DNA of 64,000 bases from Trametopsis cervina. Taxonomy: Eukaryota > Basidiomycota > Agaricomycetes > Polyporales > Irpicaceae. The stretch's first letter is position 1, and each line of letters opens with the position of its first letter. The translations under genes and the position numbers were made by a program. Below the pieces are notes generated by a model. That model worked only from the letters and a program-made list of their open reading frames with translations, searched no databases and had not been told where the DNA came from. Where the stretch lies: positions 1,304,638-1,368,637 of the forward strand of contig MU278351.1 in assembly GCA_022385755.1 (NCBI GenBank). Direction: 5' to 3'. This document shows, one piece after another, positions 60,523 to 64,000 of the stretch.

Positions 60523-61210
60523 ATGAAAGCACCGATGGTACGAATATTTACATGACTTGCCTTCACTAGGCCGTGAGACTAACCTTGGCGATTAGGCTCA
60601 CCACACCTTCGTCGATTACCTGGGCGTACAAGTACCTGGATGGATTGTCCCACAGCAACAGTACACTTCGGGATCTGGTCAATTCCAGCCGCGTCCCCCG
60701 ATCAGGTTTTACGACGAAGGCCGATGGGGTATGCGCCTCAAGCGGGCTTATGAGATGGACTTTCGAGGAATGCCCGACGGTGCGATGCCGGCTGTGTTGA
60801 ACGAGACGGGCACCAAGATTGCCATTCGCATCTTGGTGTGTACACTCCCATCCTTTTGCAACCGTAGTACTGACCGCTAAACGTCGCGTAGTGGCCAGGA
60901 TACCAGCCGTGGGTCCAGCATATGCACGCATATGACCACACCAATTCTAGGCAACCTATTACAAAATCTAGGCTGGCATACGATATTGCTCGGCTTGTAA
61001 AACTGTTTGTGAACGTAAGTATCTCGTGGAAGCATTTGCAACCTACTAGTGTATTGACCGTCGACCCAGGATATGTCTCAAGCCCAGTCGACGGAAGTAT
61101 CGCGCGACTGGTGGGTCAGCAACTTTGTGTTTGAAGACCTCATACTCCTGGAGCTACGAAACGTATCCGCCGGCAGTTGGCAGCCTGTACTGTGTCGTAT
61201 CAGTCAGTAG
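60523..61210 (+). CDS. Agaricomycete-specific orphan protein (WPGY motif family), function unknown
   Basis: Exons 60523-60537, 60596-60835, 60892-61014 and 61070-61210 (172 aa, frame closes). It is invisible as a long ORF because its frames change at each short intron. Key segments are HHTFVDYLGVQVPGWIVPQQ, then PPIRFYDEGRWGMRLKRAYE, PAVLNETGTKIAIRILWPGY, HTNSRQPITKSRLAYDIARL and the C-terminal VFEDLILLELRNVSAGSWQP. The DEGRWG, WPGY and GSWQPVL blocks look familiar from hypothetical proteins in polypores, often in multicopy families. No catalytic motif, membrane segment or signal peptide is seen. The 15-nt first exon is the least certain part, so the start may lie elsewhere. Confidence 0.72.
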
Positions 61211-61541
61211 GTCGTGGGTACGAGGTCTCACGGCTGAGACCTTGAACCGTCTTTATCAGACGGTGAACAGAGCGAAATCCGAGAACCGGGACTCTTCATT
61301 GTTATTTGGCTTCTTCCCGTTATTTTAACTCCGTCGATGTTCTTCGTAGTTCAAACAATTAATGCTTTATGAAACCATGCGTTACAGTACCCTCGACGCG
61401 CCCACGTGATCGTATCGACTGTGACATCATTCGTGTGCACCATGCCCATCCAAGCGCTGGATTGGCTCTTAATCCGCTACCAGCGCCAGCAGCGCCCTCA
61501 CCTCTTGGTATTCTATACCAAAGCTCTGTTTGTCTCACGGA

Positions 61542-63782
61542 ATGTCCACCTTTATTCATGAGGTGAATCAAGAGCTCACCTCCAGACTTCTCACTCCCGC
61601 TTCGCCGTCATTGACCGCAAGTTCGGCCTCGTTGGAAGCGTCCGATTCAACCAAGAATGCTCTCAGAGAATGCTTTGCGGATCTTCCGCTGCCTTTGACA
61701 CCGTCGGATATCGAAGCCAATCTTCAAGTGCTGTACAGCTTGATGCAAGAAGGTGTATTCGGTATATCTGCGGATGGGGAGCAGCAAGCCCTGGAGGCTG
61801 CAATCATTGCGAAGGTTGTGACGGGAATATACCTCCAGACACTTGAGGAGACCTTGGACGAAGCACGCCGCGCAGACTCGGAGGTAGAATGGTGGACTGA
61901 GATAGAGCGTTCACGGCTGAAATCAGCGTACTACCTGCTACAAAGTATGTATACTGCTCTTCCGCAATCGCTTCTGCAACTAGTCTCACCTTTACTTTGA
62001 TGATGTCGTATGAATATTCAGCGTTACCAGATCGTCTGCGAAGAGTTGCGGACACTATTGTGGAAGCCCTTCGGACTCGCCGATTACCGTTGCGTCTCTC
62101 AGCGTTTAGCCCCTCTTCTATCCGGCAGCTATTCCCAACCACAAATATTCTTCAAGCGAATACGTTAACTATCGCGGTTTTCCCTCACCTAAAACATCAA
62201 CCGTATCCAACGTACTTATTGCCTGGTCGCCACAGAGACGCAAAGACCAGCTCCTTGGTATACAGGGACAACGCTGTAAGATCTCTTCCAGGAACCGTCT
62301 TCTCATACCTGGACCACACGATACAATCGCTTTCTGCGTTTATCCACTTGCCTGTGGAGTTGACAAGGCATGAATGTACGTCCAAGCGAGAACATTTAGA
62401 GCGTATCAGGGACGAACGAGCTACCACCATTGGCAAACTGCTGGACATGCAGAAATCCGTGGCTGAATGTATCGCCACTTCTACAACGAAGTCGTCAGCA
62501 TCTGCTGTGCAGCAACTATCACTCGATCTCGAAGGTTCGGTTCAATGGCCGACGAAGAGTCCAATTCATACCACAGGCGACGTCATTCTATATCTACGAA
62601 GCCTTGCGACAGAAACCCTGCCGAGACGAAGAGAGGCTTACAGTACAGAAATGTTTACACTCGGCCTTAATCGTCCTTCTTGGCTTGTTCTCAATTGGCC
62701 AAGGATTGTCTTTCTCCCACCCGTCCTTTTGTATAGTGCCCGCGCAGCATATACATCCAGGGCGAGTCTCGAGCAAGTAGCCAGGGATACTGTGGACACT
62801 CTGAAACACTTCTGGGAAGATTGGCTTCTGTCTCCGTTGCGAGATGTCATACAAACGGTCCGGGCAGGAAATGACGAAGGTGTCATCATTACGCATGAAA
62901 GTGTCAAGGCTGATTTGGATGTAAGTATCTGCCTGCTCGTCTTTTCGTGTGCCAGGTCTGAACTGGTGTCTGCCTACCGTTCACATAGTCGCTGGAGCGA
63001 ATGACACTGTCGTTAGCGCAAGACCGTCTGCGATATACTCCTGAGCAAATGGATGCGCTCTCCCAGCAGATACGAGTAGGAGACTTGACTGCCGTCATGC
63101 AGATATACGAAGATGATATTCGGAGTCCACTCAAGTCAGCCGTAGCAGGCTCGCTTCTTCGTACGCTACTCGTGCAGGTGCAAAAGGCCAAGGTGGGTTT
63201 GTAGGAATATCTGTGTTTATCCCTTCTCACAGGTCGAGGTAACAGGTCGACATCAACCAAGCCGTCTCAGGAATCGACAAGCTACTAAAGTCGCAGGAGC
63301 TGACGTTTGCATTCGTCGGTGTCGCCCCTGCAATGACGATCGCCTATATTACTCTCGGGTATCTGCGTTCATTGTGGTTCGGAAGCAAAGGGAGAAGCCG
63401 CTACGGCGGGCGCAAACGGTGTGCAGGAGTGTGGCAAATCATGCGGTGAGCAATGCTTCAGGACATGAGAGATACGCAAATAACTGACGATATTTTGACC
63501 CTCAGACGGGTCGAACGCCTGCTCATAAATAACCACCAACACAAGGACAATACCACTATCGAACCACGCGTCACTGGCCTCCTCCTACTCGGCACCACAC
63601 AACTGCGTCACTATGCCGAGCATCATCTTCCCAAAAATTCGCGCATTCGCGAAGGATTCTTGCAAGATGTAAAGGATCTGGAAAATTCTTCGATGGGCAG
63701 GACAGAAAAGCTCCGTGTGGTGGACAGGATGTGGAAATCATGGGGGGACGTCCTTGGCTGGCGACAAGTTGCTGCGATGTGA
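61542..63782 (+). CDS. NCA2: Nuclear control of ATPase protein 2 (NCA2), mitochondrial
   Basis: In yeast NCA2 affects expression of mitochondrially encoded ATP synthase subunits 6 and 8. Exons are 61542-61944, 62022-62920, 62989-63192, 63246-63445 and 63506-63782 (660 aa, frame closes). The NCA2 domain is clear: PSWLVLNWPRIVFLPPVLLY, SLEQVARDTVDTLKHFWEDW, LLSPLRDVIQTVRAGNDEGV, ESVKADLDSLERMTLSLAQD, MQIYEDDIRSPLKSAVAGSL and ELTFAFVGVAPAMTIAYITL (membrane segment). The C-terminus (LLLLGTTQLRHYAEHHLP) also matches. The start at 61542 is the first ATG in frame. It is intact and ends 218 bp from the window edge. Confidence 0.93.
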
Positions 63783-64000
63783 ATAGTCCTGATATATTTA
63801 CATAGAAGTTCCATACAAAATAACATACTCGTCGTCAGTGGCAGACACATTACAGTAAGTATTGATTCTAATACAGTAATATACACGATTCTAGGAGTGT
63901 ATAATCAAATGTCCTTGTGCTAACGAAACGTTCTCAGAACTGGCGGCACTAGTCCTTATGAATCTCAAGAGCAGGTGGCGCGCCCAAAGCTGCAACGCAA
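63783..64000. other. 3' region of NCA2 to window edge
   Basis: AT-rich sequence after the NCA2 stop codon. No further gene is recognisable before the edge. Confidence 0.5.

Overview
This is genomic DNA from a filamentous basidiomycete, most likely a wood-decaying agaricomycete such as a polypore. The evidence is the dense coding with many 45-65 nt GT-AG introns, proteins that read through only after splicing, very small exons, short intergenic gaps, and a secretome that includes an AA9-family lytic polysaccharide monooxygenase homologue. I rebuilt 28 protein-coding genes by following conserved protein motifs across splice sites. Coordinates run from start codon to stop codon and include introns. 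No tRNA, rRNA or CRISPR was seen.

Layout. 1-8 kb: ALG6 (N-glycan glucosyltransferase, cut by the left edge) diverges from the proteasome chaperone PSMD9/Nas2. An inverted-repeat element follows, then a CTD-kinase cyclin (Ctk2-like) and a nickel/cobalt transporter. 8-21 kb: an SH3-RasGEF (Cdc25 type), an F-box/WD40 protein, the mitochondrial Rho GTPase Miro/Gem1, a VWA-domain protein and a Tma23-type G-patch protein. 22-31 kb: two secreted families without assigned function, the eIF2-assembly factor CDC123 and a secreted EEP-fold nuclease (copy A). 32-45 kb: a small mitochondrial coiled-coil membrane protein, POP1 (RNase P/MRP), a HAD hydrolase, borealin, PIG-U (GPI transamidase), a chromo/KOW-like protein and nuclease copy B. 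46-58 kb: a secreted S9 dipeptidyl-peptidase, RPT5 (26S proteasome ATPase), a small membrane protein, the AA9 homologue, VPS37 (ESCRT-I), RRP40 (exosome) and EAF6 (NuA4/NuA3). 58-64 kb: a gene-poor stretch, an agaricomycete orphan gene hidden among short exons, and NCA2.

Most genes are single-copy housekeeping functions in no operon-like order, often in tight divergent pairs (ALG6/PSMD9, VPS37/RRP40, coiled-coil/POP1) or convergent pairs (HAD/borealin, RRP40/EAF6, chromo-KOW/nuclease B). Scattered among them are secreted-protein genes, five of which have a clear TATA box.

Most notable points: the AA9 protein has Arg in place of the copper-binding N-terminal His, plus Phe at the axial Tyr position. 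Two introns have GC-AG ends and are needed to keep invariant motifs, one of them between exons of 19 and 22 nt. The proteasome chaperone PSMD9 and its known client RPT5 lie in the same window, and RPT5 has a changed C-terminal tail. A roughly 670 bp inverted-repeat element and an orphan gene family are uncharacterised.
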